Assembly: GCA_031216915.1 (NCBI GenBank)
Contig: CM062293.1
Span: 153,148,285 to 153,212,284 of the forward strand
Origin: Pictodentalium vernedei
Taxonomy: Eukaryota > Mollusca > Scaphopoda > Dentaliida > Dentaliidae
DNA: 64,000 bases
Reading direction: 5' to 3'
The position numbers and the translations under genes were made by a program. The notes below the pieces were generated by a model. It was given only the letters and a program-made list of their open reading frames with translations. It did no database searches and was not told the DNA's origin. Position 1 is the stretch's first letter. Each line of letters opens with the position of its first letter. Shown here piece after piece: positions 32,516 to 43,995 of this stretch.

Positions 32516-34620
32516 CATTTATTTTGCAGCATAAGAATATACAAGATAACAATAAAACAGGTTACAGTTGAATGCGCTGCAAGGAAATGGCATAGCCTGA
32601 GAGGCTGCCTTCCTTCCATTCCCTTTTGACGAAAAGAATATTCATGACAGCAAGATTTGTGTTGATGGGTCATTAGGTTTAGTGATGGAACCTTTTCTTG
32701 GAAAGATACTATGGGGGATAGAAAACAGTTTGTGGGAGAAACGCTATCAACCCCTCGAACATAGAATACAAAAAGCGCCGATGAGCCGCCGGTCCGCGAA
32801 CCGTTGGATAAGACCAACCCCCACGACCGAAAACCCATCGCCAGTTCATGTAGCCTATATTCGCCAGTTATTAGAAACTTGTCGGGTGGAGAATTCACCA
32901 CTGATATGACCCCACACCTGAATCCCGTACAATAAATGGCTTTGTATCAGGGTATAATACAGGGTTTTCTTGGCATTGAGGGGAAGTATTTTCTTCGCTC
33001 TATTTATTGCATACATGGCCTGGATATTTTGGAACAAACGGCTGAGACGTGGTGTTTGAAACTCAAATGTTCATCCATATTGATGCCAAGAAATTTTAGG
33101 AATTTATCATCATGATTGTTACTAACCAAAGGTATGCTTGTGCTATTTACAGTAACATGCCTACCCGCAACATTAGTTGAGCCTTGTGGGTAGAGCAAGA
33201 TGCATTTAGTTTTACTGGCGTTCAGGAGGAGTTTGTTAGCGGCTCACCAATCACTTATGTTTGACACTTCATTATTCGTAGTGTCAATTAAGGTGTCCAG
33301 GTTGTTCCCAGAGGTAAATGCAGTTGTATCACCAGCGAAGACAGTATCTTCAGAGGCGTCGATTCACTAATATCATTGATGTACAAGAGAAATAGGGTAG
33401 GTCCGGAAACAGAATCTTGAGGGACACCCATGACTACAGGCTGGAAATCCGAGGACTTACTCCTATATGAGACGAACTGTGAGCGACCAGACAGGTAGTC
33501 TTTAAACCAGGAATTGGAAACATCCCTTATCCCATATGACTGCAGTTTCTGTAACAGAATTGAGTGATTTATCGTCTCGAAGGCCTTGGAGAAATCAAGG
33601 AAAACTGACAATGTACACTCTTTGGTTGGTCTGTCGTTTCTTTCTGTGAAGTTATTTATAAGATGCAGTACTGGATGAAACGTTGTATGCCCCTTGCGGA
33701 ATCCAAATTGATATCGGTATATTAACTTGTTTTCGTTTAGGAAATTGGTCAGTCTTCGGTGCATAATCTTTTCCAGAACTTTGGAGAGAGCAGGAAGGAT
33801 ACTGATTGGACTGTAGTTGTTAAAGAGATTATGATCGCCAGACTTAAAAATTTAATGATTTTTGCTACTTTCATTTTATCAGGGACTTTTCCAGTTGAGA
33901 TTGAGAGATTAATTATATGGGTTAATGGTTCTGCTATTTCTGGTATTATCTTTTTTCAAAGACTAGTAGAGATGTTGTCACAGTCCTTACTCATTTTTGG
34001 CCGTAAACCATTTACACATAGAACAACTTCCTGCATATTTGTAGGTGAGATAAAAAATGATTCGGCGTTATTAAACTTTATGTAATCCGAGAAGTCGGAA
34101 TTAACACTATGAATTTGTTTGCTTACATTTTTTCCGATGTGAGCAAAGAACAGGTTGATTTTTTCTGCTATTTCTTCAGGGTCAGTTATTTCCATATTCT
34201 TTTCCTTGAAGGTGCTAGGTAGGTTTGGCATGCGATTTGATCTGTTTATGGCTTTACAAAGAATTTCCCAAGTCTTCTTGACGTTATGTTTATTCTCCAG
34301 GAGTACAGAGTTATAGTATTCTGCCTACAAACTACGTTTCAGGCGACTGAAAATACAACAGTGGTTTTTATATTGTTCAACATTGCAGTTTGAGGGATTT
34401 TTTAGTTTTTTTTCTAAGAAGTTTTTCCTTATTTAATGAGGATTGTAGCAGACCAGCAGTCATCCATGGCTCGCGTTTTACCCGTTTGGGGGAAACAAAT
34501 ACCTTTTTCAAGGGGAAGGCGACATTGAAGGCTTGGTGGAGTTTGTCAATCAGATTTTCATACGCTTCATTAGGACAAGTTGCATTATGTATATTTGAGA
34601 AGTCGCAAATAGACAAATAT
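32516..34620 (-). pseudogene. 5'-truncated LINE, reverse transcriptase
   Basis: Minus strand. The pre-RT region at 34616-33956 includes 'REPWMTAGLLQSSLNKEKL' and 'NLFFAHIGKNVSKQI'. RT blocks follow: 'YQFGFRKGHTT' (33710), 'LSVFLDFSKAFETINHSILL' (33600), 'YGIRDVSNSWFKDYLSGRSQ' (33530), and 'GVPQDSVSGPTLFLLYIND' (33430). The FADD region is lost in a frameshift near 33330. 'KFLGINMDEHLSFKHHVS' is at 33110, and 'SHLLYGIQVWG' at 32940. The endonuclease is absent. It shares these post-RT motifs with the LINE at 1-1520, so both belong to one clade (CR1/Jockey superfamily; exact clade unresolved). The tail is (TTCA)n at 32443-32515. Confidence 0.88.
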
Positions 34621-34961
34621 TATTACCAGGAGTTACTGAGTTTGGGCCAGTTGATTTATTTACCTTTGTTGGTTATGAAGCCTGAATAATATCTTCCACG
34701 AATACTGCTTTAACACTATGAGCAGTGTTCGCGATTGGAAATTCCGTTGGGTGGGAGGAGGGGGGGGGGGGGGGTGTGCAGTCTTTTCCATACCTTTGAT
34801 TCTCTGAAATACGCAATGCAAAGGTGTTATCACCGCACCGCAAAACAACCAACCATACCCGCCGAAACCCGTTGTCCATACTAATATTAATAAGTAATAT
34901 AAATATTGCTTTTCTTATGTCGAAGAGCCCCCGCCCCCACCCCATCCCCCCCCCCCCACAC

Positions 34962-35520
34962 TAGGGTTGCACGGTATATCGATAAACCGATATATACCGG
35001 TATTCAAACCAATATCGATTGAATACCTGTGTAATTTAAAAAATATCGGTTTATCGTCATTATTTATTTACCCACAATTTAATTTTCAAGATGTCTTGAG
35101 TTTTTAAACTGTAGCCCTGAATGAATAATATTATCCCTGTATCCAAGGAATCGTCTGCTTGTGCCCTCGTAATATACAAATTCAGCAGTTGAAAAAATAA
35201 CTTAAAAAAATTTCAACAAAACTATATCTTGTAAACCCTCACTGGAACGAGCTCGTTGAGCTCGTTCCAATGAGGGTCACATGATATAGTTTTGTTGAAA
35301 TCTTTGGAGAAAATCTGATAAACTAATTTTGAAAATAATAAATTTTGATATCGTCTGCGTCGGGTAAAGGTTTTGGAATCGCGTCACCAAGGCATGCTAA
35401 TTCGTTCCGACAGTGATGTCTCGAGTCTCGATTGTGGTACTTGTGTTCGATATACCGGTATACCGCGGTATTTTTTTGAATATCGATACCGGTATTCAGT
35501 TTTGAATATCGTGCAGCCCT
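34962..35520. mobile_element. hAT-like MITE with R2 nested inside
   Basis: Ends TAGGGTTGCACGGTATATCG and, reversed on the right, AGGGCTGCACGATATTCAAA. Both are followed inside by 'accggtat' and 'atatcgat' text. Such 'AGGG.TGCACGATAT' termini are common in hAT-type MITEs. The R2 element at 35131-35372 occupies the middle. A G run (34759-34774) and a C run (34946-34957) flank the left side. Confidence 0.65.
35131..35372. mobile_element. R2 palindromic MITE nested in hAT-like MITE
   Basis: Left 'ttatccctgtatcc' and right 'gggtaaaggttt' ends are mutated R2 termini. The inner arms 'atttcaacaaaactatat' and the GAGCTCGTTGAGCTC tip are intact, as in the 7216 copy. Confidence 0.75.
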
Positions 35521-36298
35521 CCCCCACACTCGACACGCACCGCCCACAACTACCATCACCCAATTGTGTACACCTGAGTACTAAGTCAGACAGCACTCAC
35601 AATCATTGTTATTGCACATGTGTTATGCGTTTGTAGTTACCAATAAAACGAAGTTTACGACTCACATACCACTTAATAGCGACGTATGTCTGTATATTTA
35701 CTCACCACAAGGAGAAATGACAGATAAGTATAGATATATGAAATTATTGTTTGCCTCAACACAGCTTGGCACAGAGCATTCACAATATGTACAGATAGGC
35801 ATATACTTGATGTGGACTGTGACGTAAATACCATCAAGCCTATGAGTATTGGGAAAAACCATGGGGGCTCCTTGCACCGACATCTTGGCCGGCTGTGACT
35901 TCTGAGCAAGTCAGACTAATTCTGATCTGCCTAGCAGCTCAAGCCGGCCAAGACACCCGTATGATGGAATCTCCGTGATGTTTTGGACTGCTAAGAGGCC
36001 AGTCTGGGCATGTTGTTACCAAACCGTACCCATAGGGGACGGGATGGCTTTTCATGCCCAGACTCGCACCTGCGTAGCCCAAATGCTTATGCGGAGACTG
36101 AATGGGGGAGAACAATAGAACGTCAGGCCCAAACGAAGCTGGTCGAGGACGAGACCAGATGAGAGCCCCCATGAAGTCGAGAACACCACCGGAAGCCACG
36201 AGATCTGAATAAAACAGCAGCGAACAAGCAAGAGAAGCAGCGAAACAAAAGGAAATAGCAAAGCGAGGTTGCAACTAATGGTAGCGTATTGTGTGGCC
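35521..36298. other. No supported gene; short inverted repeat
   Basis: 'tcttggccggct' at 35884-35895 and 'agccggccaaga' at 35942-35953 form a 12-bp inverted repeat. A minus-strand frame of 111 codons (35939-36274) has no recognisable domain. Confidence 0.4.
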
Positions 36299-36915
36299 TT
36301 GACGCCAGTCAAGAGCTGCCACAAAACTAGATTAAACATTCATCTGAAATATGCGAGGAGACCACAACATCGATATGAAGTCGTGTGCAGCCAATCGTTT
36401 ATAGCGATGTTGCCCATAGAAAAAGACGTCGCACTCTTGGCATTGGGTGCAAGGTGATTACAGTGTACAAGCACTGTTTCGCTTCCCCTGATTCCGGCGA
36501 GAAAATCTATGCTTTTGATTTACTAAATTTGAGCTGACGACAGTCAGATCTACTTGGGGGTAGCAGCTGACGCAAGATAGATCTTTTGAAAAATTACGAA
36601 ACGCCAACACTATATTAGCAAGTAAAGTGGATGCTAGCTGACGCCGGTCAGGGCTTTGAAAAAGCGGGAAAGACGCCAGTATATATAATTAGCTTGATGT
36701 TGACAGACACTGAACGCGAGGGGGGGGGGGGGGGTGTTGCTGACGCCAGTCAGATCTTGTGAGAATGCGGGGGTGGGGTGGGGGGGGGGGGTGAGGGGAC
36801 TACATATACACTATAAGTGAGTTGGACATTTGCTGACGCTAGTCAGATCTAATTTAAAGGCGGGGCCGCGGCTATGCATAATTAAAGTGGATAATAGCTG
36901 ACGCCAGTCAGATCT
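36299..36915. repeat. Seven spaced copies of a CTGACGCCAGTCAG hairpin motif
   Basis: The 19-base motif gctgacgccagtcagatct or close variants occurs at 36299 (variant), 36533, 36566 (degenerate), 36637, 36739, 36832 and 36897. CTGAC and GTCAG form a small hairpin. Several copies share the upstream text 'aaagtggat' with irregular 33-102-base spacing, so they are remnants of a degenerate tandem array. Poly-G runs interrupt at 36719-36734 and 36780-36791. Confidence 0.75.
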
Positions 36916-37210
36916 TCGAGAATGCAGGAAAACGTATTTATATAAAAGTAAAAAATATAAAAGTATAAATGCAGAAAACGCACGTAAATACATATGTACA
37001 AACACGAGAGATAATTGGCTTAAAAAGCAGATTGCGAACTGAAGCGGGACATGGGAGCCGATGAAAATGGAGGCAGACCGCGAGCCTGAGTTCAGTATCT
37101 AGATAGGGTATCCCGGGCGTCACACTTACCGAGAAAGAAGGGGTAGGAACACCTGTCTTCGGAGCCTGGCGCGAAGGTGTCGTTTGCCTAACGCCTGTCA
37201 ATTTGTTTAT

Positions 37211-38897
37211 TTATCTATTCACCCATTCATCAGCCCCCTCCGTGTATCTATTTATCAGGCGAGGGCGTCCCTGGGTCGTGGGTTGCCTTTCTGTGCCCAG
37301 GGGACAAAACTTGGACATGTGGTCGTGGCTATGGCAAATGAAACAAGATTGTGCCTTGTGGCCAGCAAAAACCGTGCAGAATAGCTTGTTGTCCCTGACA
37401 GACCAGTCTACTTTTACACCCCGTTGGAGCCAAGGAGCTGCCTTAGCAGACAATGCCAGATGATAATTGTAAAATGCGTCCCCGTATTGTTGCTATATTT
37501 ATTATATCAGCCCGGTATGTATCTAACTCCACTCGTCGGTGGGGGTAAGCCTCACACATAATGTTTTTAAATTTGCCGAAAGCTCGAATAAATTCCGGCA
37601 GGGATAGTGATTTAGAAAGACGGTGATCGTGTTTTGAATCAAGTTGTTTCGTTGAATTTTCTAAAGGAGGCATCAGAAGTTTTGTAAGACTAATATCTTT
37701 CCCGGCAAGAATGTCAGCCCTGAGGGTGGCACCCACGTCTGTTTCGATGTCGGGAAGAGCCGACAGTGCTGTACCAGGGGACTGGAGGAGGCGAGTAAGA
37801 GAAGAACCCGTACCTGTAAAATGGCTTGGAGGTGAGTGGAAATTTGGTGCTATAAGTGGAGCAGCAGTGGGTGCAGAGTCCATGAGGGCAAATGTCTGTC
37901 TGTCAGAGTTATGTGGTTGTAAAAGTTCTAAAGTTTTTTGAATTTGGCATATTTGATTTTGCTGCTGTTGCAGCTGTTCTATGATAGTAGTCAAAGTGTT
38001 AGTGTTGAGTGAATGGTTAGTATAGGCAGCAGTGTCTGTGTCACTCAGAAGAAGGTCGCGAGGTTGACCATGGTAATCCCCCGTAGCCTCAGGATGGGAA
38101 GATGTTGGCTCCTCGTCCATGAGTGGTGTGGAGGGCCTGGGAGTGCCGCGAAATGAAGTTTGTGGGTGCACGGTCTCTGAGTCCATACTGGTACCTAAAG
38201 GCAATACACAGTTGGGCAAGCTTGGTAGGCGACATTGCTTCCGCCGCGAACTGAAGGAAACATGAAGTCCGATGCACAGGCGTTATCTGACGAAGCTGGG
38301 TGTCTGTTCCTGGAAGAGATTCCGCTAGTTTGTGGTTGATTATCCAGATATAGTTGCAGAAAAGTGGCCTTTCTGATCGACGGTTGAGTCTTAATACCGA
38401 TAGAAAACAGTTCCTGTCGCAAACGGGTAACAGTCCAATGTTTTGGATTCGAGAAATCCAAGGAGGTCGAATTACGCAAACTGGTGCATGAAGTGTTATC
38501 AGGAAGGCCACGGAACGCAGTTTGAGATGGTTGTTCGTTGGATAAAAGTTTTTCGTGCCCGACTAGAGTTGTTGTTGCGGAGCGCTGTGCAGGTGTACGA
38601 ACGCAAGATATCTCTAAATGCACGGATGAGGGAACTGCCTGGGGCTGCATGCAGGGACCAGTGTTCGCTGCTGAAAAAACTCTCGAGACCGAGTAGTGAT
38701 GCCGATTCTTCTGAAAGGCGTTGAGTCTGGAAGGTGTCGATGCAGTCTTGCGTTGGCAAAATTGTGCCAGGACTTGGCACAGGAGCAATTGAATCAAGGG
38801 GCGAAGGGCCCCGCACATTTTGGAAAGAGTTAGTGTCACTGTGTTTCGGTTGAACAGAAACATGTTGGGGCTCCGCCTGGGGACCTTGATCAGCCAT
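37211..38897 (-). pseudogene. SAP/zinc-knuckle Gag-like ORF of a YR (DIRS-related) retroelement, broken
   Basis: The minus strand starts near ATG 38897. A SAP-like DNA-binding helix pair, 'WTVTRLRQELFSIGI' with 'RKATFLQLYLDNQ', lies near 38440-38340. After a frame change near 38200 comes a long Gln-rich, probably coiled stretch (IEQLQQQQNQICQIQKTLELL). A conserved core follows (SLPEFIRAFGKFKNIMCEAY, VELDTYRADIINIA). After a second frame change near 37450 come WSVRDNKLFCTVFAG and a CCHC zinc knuckle, CFICHSHDHMSKFC (CX2CX4HX4C). I associate this SAP plus CCHC layout with Gag-like proteins of metazoan tyrosine-recombinase retroelements. No reverse transcriptase follows downstream, only the hairpin repeats at 36299-36915. 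The recombinase piece at 62922 could be the same family, but this is unproven. Confidence 0.65.
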
Positions 38898-39320
38898 GAT
38901 GAAGAGAGAAAAAACTACTTACTAGAAACAGTAACACAGGCTGGATCCAAGGGTGCACATGTTACGAATTGTCACGATGAACAGGAATCCTATTCCAGAG
39001 AAATGACTTGGGTCTCCGTATCTGAAAGCGGACCGGTCCTGATAGAGACACTTCACGATGCATTCTCACAAAAGAAGCAAGAACAAGTGCAGCGCGTTGC
39101 ACAGTTAAGAGTACGGCTCATTTGAGGATATGGGTCGTTCAACATGAATCTGAGTAAACGTAACAGTTCTTGAGGAGGCAATGAATAAGACGCAGGCATT
39201 CCGAAAAACACTTTGACTGTCTCCAAAATAACTTCACGGCCAACTAATTGACGGGTGTCCGAATCTATAGATGCAGTAGGAAGAAACGAATCAGTCTGAA
39301 TTGTCCAAACAGAATTGCAC
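38898..39320. other. Upstream of Gag-like ORF, no gene recognised
   Basis: A minus frame of 94 codons (39053-39337) has no known domain. It may be the 5' part of the retroelement. Confidence 0.35.
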
Positions 39321-39625
39321 GTAGTATATAGAATCACATAATTGTCACAAAAATGTAGTATATAGAATCACATAATTGTCACAAAAATGTAGTATATAGA
39401 ATCACATAATTGTCACAAAAATGTAGTATATAGAATCACATAATTGTCACAAAAATGTAGTATATAGAATCACATAATTGTCACAAAAATGTAGTATATA
39501 GAATCACATAATTGTCACAAAAATGTAGTATATAGAATCACATAATTGTCACAAAAATGTAGTATATAGAATCACATAATTGTCACAAAAATGTAGTATA
39601 TAGAATCACATAATTGTCACAAAAA
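39321..39625. repeat. Perfect 34-bp tandem repeat, nine units
   Basis: The unit starts gtagtatatagaatcacata and ends attgtcacaaaaat. Starts fall at 39321, 39355, 39389, 39423, 39457, 39491, 39525, 39559 and 39593. The units look identical, with the last differing only at its 3' end. The first and last junctions are clean. It lies upstream of the Gag-like ORF. Confidence 0.97.
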
Positions 39626-40250
39626 GATGGTGAATCACAATCGAGTCGAAGTACAGTTTGTTTTTTGTTTTTTTTAAACGCGAAAATTTTGCAAGCAGAA
39701 GAAATGGCCGTTGTTGTCTTGTCGCGAGTCGCAGTCTGAAGTGAGCTGGAGAGGGTGTTTATTTGGAGTCCTGCTGAAATCTCGAGGGACGTGTGCAGAC
39801 AGCTGTGATTGTTCAAGTACCCGATGAAAACTGGGAGTATGGGTGTTTACTGCGGGTCGTTTAAGGAAGATGAAAGGTGTGCAAAGCGTGTGGCGAAAGT
39901 GAAGGTGGCTCGAGTGAATTCTGTAATTAATTGGAGATGACCAGTATTGGTAAATCACCAAACGGTGACGTGCGCAGATGCCAGTGGACATGAATTTTCA
40001 TTTTGGTAAATCGCGATACAACTGGACAGCTGTGTGCGGCCGGAGTACAGTTGTTGCCAATTGATACCCGCTTCCTCTGTGGAGCGCAAATTTTCAGAAA
40101 CAAGGTTTCCTCACAACAGAATTGTACGGGATACAACGCAATTATCAATATTCAGGTAATAACGCGAAACATTGCCATCAAACATGCACGTTTAGTTATA
40201 TCGGGTAGCAATACATGCACCTGCCGAGTTTGAAGTCGGTCGGCCCCATA
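39626..40250. other. No gene seen
   Basis: Minus frames of 105 and 77 codons overlap here without recognisable domains. Confidence 0.4.
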
Positions 40251-40380
40251 CACTCTAAAATCAGCTGGGTTAAAATTTAACCCGAATCAACGAGGTTGAG
40301 TAAATATGAACCCAATTGGGTTCATATTCACACAACCCAGTTGATTTGGGTTGATTTTTAACCCATTTCATTTTAGAGTG
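40251..40380. mobile_element. CACTCTAAAA-ended palindromic MITE
   Basis: 130 bp, starts CACTCTAAAATCAGCTGGGT and ends with ACCCATTTCATTTTAGAGTG. The inner arms 'gaacccaattgggttc' complete the foldback. CACTCTAAAA..GGGTTAA termini are widespread in animal MITEs. No convincing target duplication is visible ('cccata' against 'tggagg'). Confidence 0.8.
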
Positions 40381-41162
40381 TGGAGGCTGGGGAGATAGGG
40401 AACGTCACGACAAACAGATTAACTCAAATTAGTGTAAGAAGTATGGTTATAATAGGATAATCGTGTTTGCTACATTTGGAAAATTGCTTGGAGTATTGTG
40501 ATCATTTTGTACGCGTTAAGAAGATTCAGTCATCCGAATTTACCATGTAAACTCTGAAAGGTTGTACCACTGGAGTATCAAACACGTTACCGTCCAATCG
40601 GGTGGGGACGTAAAATGGCTGTCCTCTGTGCGGAGAGAGACACACTCTGTGCAGGCTACAGATCCCTTCGTAGTATCCTAGAAGAGCGAGGCCACCAAGT
40701 TGCCGCTTCGAAGGTCATCCCACACACCTGCGCCATCGTGCCAAGGAGAGGCGTTAATATAAGTTGCACAACTTGTTCGTCAATCATTGTAAAACAAAAA
40801 AGATTAAATTAAACCCGTTACTAGTATTCTTGCATTGATATTCCTGATAGAATCTGTGAGTACTGGTGAATTCTTCTGATGTATATTCCCCACGATATTC
40901 TGCATGATTTTCAGTGGAATTAGCCGTGTTCTTTGCCAGTAGCGTACGGCGTCCTGGTAAAAAGTGGATCCGAGTCAATGATTTAGGGTACAACACGTTG
41001 ATTTCCAACCATTTAAACTTTGACAGGGTTGTGTGGAGTTTCGATATGCTGTTCAGAAATATCAAAACCAAAGAAATGCGAACCGAAGTTATCCCTCTGC
41101 ACTCTGACGTCACAATACCAGTTTTCAGCAGCAAATTTTCCCACAATGCAACTGAGAATTTA
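40381..41162. other. No gene seen
   Basis: A 65-codon plus frame at 40615 is rich in Cys/Arg but unrecognised. Confidence 0.4.
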
Positions 41163-41228
41163 ACAAATATATATCTTGTTTGACAGAGCTCACTGAGCTC
41201 TGTCAAACAAGATATAATTTGTTAAATG
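41163..41228. repeat. Near-perfect hairpin
   Basis: 'acaaatatatatcttgtttg'/'caaacaagatataatttgt' arms meet at 'acagagctcactgagctctgt', a palindromic tip like that of R2 but with different sequence. 41229-41890 holds no gene. Confidence 0.8.
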
Positions 41229-41894
41229 TGTCATGCTGCATGGACAATATGGAGTCAATGGCGAAAAATTTGAAACACTACCAGAGTGGTAGTAGTTAAT
41301 ATCGACATTACCGGGCATCTTTTGCGCTTTTGAAGCATTTATGTCTGATTCGTATGTTACAAGAGATGCGTAGAATGTATTATGGTATCAAATAGATAGT
41401 CTTCAGTGCTGCATACGTTGTTGTGACTTTCCTAAGATGTTATTGATTCTTTGTGTCAAATGTCCATCGTTCTGAATGGCTACTGACAATGGTTAAATAT
41501 CGCCAGCGAAGACTCGAACGTGTTCTGATACAGGGCAATCTGTTCGTTTATCATTATGTTTCCGCCAGAGTATTCTCTGATGTACTACTCAGTTTGTTTC
41601 TAGTGGATTTTTATACCCTACATGTGGCTTATTTCAATTGATGTTCGCGAAATAAAGCTGCCGATTTGTCACGGTTGTCAGATCAGAGGGCTGTGATCAT
41701 CTATGTGCTTCAAATTGCCACTTCTATTGCCCATTCTCTTCTCCCAGACCCAGAAACAAACCGTTTGATGCTATCCAGTATTTCTTTGTTCAGAATTTGA
41801 CTGATCAGCATACAAAACCTCTCCTTCGTTCGTATCACCCAATAACCGCATTTCGTGATTCATTTTCTCAACCCATTTCCTCATTACACTCTCA

Positions 41895-42548
41895 GTTAAT
41901 CTTATTTTATACCATGCTCGCTTATGTTACTACATGTGAAAAGCCTGTATGTAAAATTTTAGCTTTTAACCCCACTACCGGTGTAAAGCATCTACTGGGA
42001 TTAAAAACTATTACACCCACAGTAGGAAGTTCACCCATGACGTGACATGACGTAATCTGCCAACTTCGATACATTCACACTTCGCGATGTTTCATGCAAA
42101 CATACGACGTTTTGCGGTACTATCTACTGCGTGCAATGACTTATTAAGTTTAAAATACATATAAATAAATACTTAAAATAAAATTTAAGAATTCTTAATA
42201 ATAATTTGACTGAAAAAGCCAGGTAAATTCAATCAGCTTTGACAATGTGTCTATCTGTCAATCAAGCATTCACGTGCACGGAAGTACTGCCCATCGGCGC
42301 AGATGTAAACAAACAAACCCATGTGTTTGAGATAGAAATTTTATCGTTTTTTCTCCGTTTTAGGTGACAAAGTCGATTATTTATTAAGAGCATGGTACGA
42401 CTAAAAGAAATAGGTACAAGGGCCGGTAATCAGATTTGAACCACTCGTAGAATAAAGGTTTTACCCACTCGGAAAGCCGAGTGGTTAAAACCCATATCCT
42501 ACCCGTGGTTTAAATCTCATTACCGGACCTAGTACCTATTTATTCTAT
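41895..42548 (-). repeat. Composite element E2: body plus terminal hairpin
   Basis: The body begins 'ttataccatgctcgcttatg' at about 41907, and its far end is 'gagcatggtacgac' at about 42388-42401. 'catcggcgcagatgtaaac' and 'gacaaagtcgattatttatt' match E1 (18061-18200) in reverse. The hairpin at 42408-42548 has 'aggtacaagggccggtaatcagattt', the tip 'accactcggaaagccgagtggt', and the inverted right arm ending 'tagtacctattt'. A 'gtaaaattttagctttt' block near the left end matches E4 at 53330. Confidence 0.7.
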
Positions 42549-43006
42549 ATCTGCCAGACTGGACATTTTGGACATTCTAAGAGAAAGTGCTTCGGGATAT
42601 TCTTTACTCCCAAATTACACATTTGATTCTCGTTTCGTTGTCACTGACTTTCCCAATTTCCATCAAGCTCCAGGGACCCCATCAGCAGTGACAACCTCGG
42701 CCATGAAGATGCAACACAGGTACCCCTTTGCCCTGACCCCTACTCGCCAATTTGGGTTACAATACTCCATGATTCTCTCCCTGTTCTCTTTTCTGGGCCT
42801 ATATTGAATAGTTTTCCATTAACGTCCGGCTGTCGGGGTTATTGACCAAATAGTTAAGGTAAACAATTTCGTGAAGTCTATCCTGTCCTTGATATTATCC
42901 ACTCCTGACGGCTTCCGTTGCTGCTGCATTGCTTCACCCTCTTATCTACATGCCTGCATCGTTTTGCCGAGTTTCCAACCCTTTTTTCAACAGTTTGGTT
43001 TAGACT

Positions 43007-43624
43007 GCAGAGCTGAAACGGTTAAAGGGTTTTCTTGATCGATTAATCGCGTGGATTGACCTTGGTTAACCGATTAATCACTTGTCCAAATAGATATTTG
43101 AATAAATGCCATACCGTTGATGATTTAATTTACAGCATCAACCCTTTACCCAACGTAACAAACAAAACCGACTAGGCCTATGTACAAACACCTCCGTTCA
43201 AATTATTATGTTTTCAAATTTTGTCTCAAAAACACAGCTTATGACCCCTCATTGGAACGAGCTCGTTTTGTTTTCGAGACAAAAATTGAAATTTTTTAGT
43301 AATTCATGAATTTATTTTGCAAGTATCGTCTGCTACCCGCAGTGGGTAAAGGATTAAGAATGACCATTTCCAGCTACTGACACAGTATGATGATCATGCA
43401 TGTAAACAAGTATGGCAGAAAGTAACCTGTATACTTAACTCTGTCTCATATAATTGATGTGTAAGTGTGACAATGTTTGCCTGTTTTGGAGCATGTTTGT
43501 TCCTTTGTTGACCCATATAATACAGTAGTTCATACGTAACGGTTAATCGAACAATTACGTTTTAGATCGATCAAGATGTTGCACATTGGTTAATCCATTA
43601 ATCGGTTAACCGTTTCATCTCTAG
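43007..43624. mobile_element. hAT-like MITE with R2 nested inside
   Basis: Left 'GCAGAGCTGAAACGGTTAA' and right, reversed, 'CTAGAGATGAAACGGTTAACC'. Flanks 'tttagact' (42999-43006) and 'tttagaag' (43625-43632) match at 6 of 8 positions, as expected for an aged 8-bp hAT target duplication. R2 sits at 43137-43356. Confidence 0.7.
43137..43356. mobile_element. R2 palindromic MITE nested in hAT-like MITE, half of tip lost
   Basis: Ends 'atcaaccctttacccaacg' and 'gtgggtaaaggattaa'. The tip reads 'ggaacgagctcg' and then jumps to 'ttttgttttcgagacaa', so one tip arm is deleted. Confidence 0.75.
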
Positions 43625-43995
43625 TTTAGAAGACTCGCTTCCGTATCATTTCTTATATTTGATACATCCACCATCTCCCAAATGGTTTCCCACACAAAAC
43701 CTCCGATCCCGTCGAAATTCGTGGTCGGTTTTTGTAATCACAGCGATTTATCTTTATCTAATGAGTGTCACCTCCACCGTTCCATCTCTATTCTCCTTTT
43801 CTTCAACAAGTCTGACCCAATTTTGACAGGTACTTGAGTTTCCCATGAGCGATCGAGATTTCGTATTCTTTCCCCACCTTTTATAAATATTATTTTATTT
43901 CTGTGACAGAAATAGGGTTCGGCGAACATGCACAGCCTATATTAGCGCTTCCTCCAATACACTTGTACAGTTGTATGTTACTCGTGATGTACATA

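Noticed and set aside
39321-39625. CRISPR-like array
   Set aside because: Units are contiguous and identical with no spacers, no cas-like genes exist, and the DNA is eukaryotic. It is a minisatellite.
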